Origin: Bacillota bacterium
GTDB taxonomy: Bacteria > Bacillota_B > Desulfitobacteriia > Desulfitobacteriales > Desulfitobacteriaceae
Assembly: GCA_021779415.1 (NCBI GenBank)
Contig: JAJYAS010000165.1
Location: 1-7,271 of the forward strand
Direction: 5' to 3'
Length of the DNA: 7,271 bases
Of the stretch, positions 7,228 through 7,271 are shown in pieces. The translations under genes and the position numbers were made by a program. Numbering within the stretch: position 1 is the first letter of the stretch; the number at the start of each line of letters is the position of its first letter. The notes beneath the pieces are model-generated. The model was not told the origin of the DNA and searched no databases. It saw only the letters and a list, made by a program, of their open reading frames with translations.

Positions 7228-7271
7228 GTGATTGAGGGACGAGCTATGGGAGCCATGGGAGCAAATTGTTA
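7228..7271 (+). CDS. Probable MBL-fold metallo-hydrolase, N-terminal fragment (3' end outside window)
   Basis: The frame from GTG 7228 stays open for 14 complete codons to the window edge, reading (M)IEGRAMGAMGANC followed by TA of the next codon. The pattern hydrophobic-Gly-x-x-Gly-x-Asn-Cys, probably followed by Tyr, resembles the first strand of glyoxalase-II-like MBL-fold hydrolases, which often start with a segment like GANCY or TNCY. A gene of this family commonly follows dtd in Clostridia. The metal-binding HxHxDH motif would lie outside the window, so the family call rests on a very short match and on context. The ribosome binding site overlaps the dtd stop, so it is probably co-transcribed with dtd. 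Confidence 0.5.
   Translation, partial: MIEGRAMGAMGANC

Noticed and set aside
1..7271. Mobile element, CRISPR, toxin-antitoxin or defence genes
   Set aside because: No transposase, integrase, direct-repeat array, nuclease or toxin signature was seen; the space is almost wholly taken up by housekeeping genes of uniform style.

Overview
The window looks like a chromosomal housekeeping segment from a low-to-moderate GC, Gram-positive (Firmicutes) bacterium. It most resembles the Clostridia/Peptococcaceae type, such as Desulfitobacterium or Desulfosporosinus. That placement is inference: it rests on the order recJ-apt-rel-dtd-(MBL-fold hydrolase), the long Firmicutes-type RecJ, the purine-rich ribosome binding sites and the use of GTG and TTG starts. 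All genes are on the + strand. I see no rRNA, tRNA, CRISPR array, insertion sequence or phage gene.

Layout. Bases 1-339 hold the 3' end of an unrecognised multi-pass membrane protein. Bases 340-526 (187 nt) are the largest non-coding gap. This gap contains a candidate sigma-A promoter, a run of short hairpins and a good intrinsic terminator (453-484), all upstream of a cation diffusion facilitator (CDF) metal exporter at 527-1504. The CDF gene has an unusual cysteine-bearing C-terminal tail and contains a perfect 20-bp palindrome. A second candidate promoter with an exact TATAAT box lies between the CDF gene and recJ. Its position favours a TTG start for recJ at 1565 over the upstream ATG at 1511.

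From there recJ (1565-3922), apt (3966-4478), rel (4546-6762) and dtd (6764-7213) follow with gaps of 43, 67 and 1 nt and no visible terminator, so they probably form one operon. The first 14 codons of another gene, probably an MBL-fold hydrolase, begin at 7228 and run off the end.

Together the operon links DNA repair (RecJ 5'-3' ssDNA exonuclease), adenine salvage (APT makes AMP from adenine and PRPP), the stringent response (bifunctional Rel makes and degrades (p)ppGpp) and translation quality control (DTD removes D-amino acids from tRNA). APT and Rel both act on purine nucleotide pools. The linkage is conserved in many Firmicutes, so the coding content is not novel. The points most worth a second look are the attenuator-like leader before the CDF gene, the perfect palindrome in its coding sequence, its cysteine tail, and the recJ start and promoter. 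I found no convincing undescribed system.
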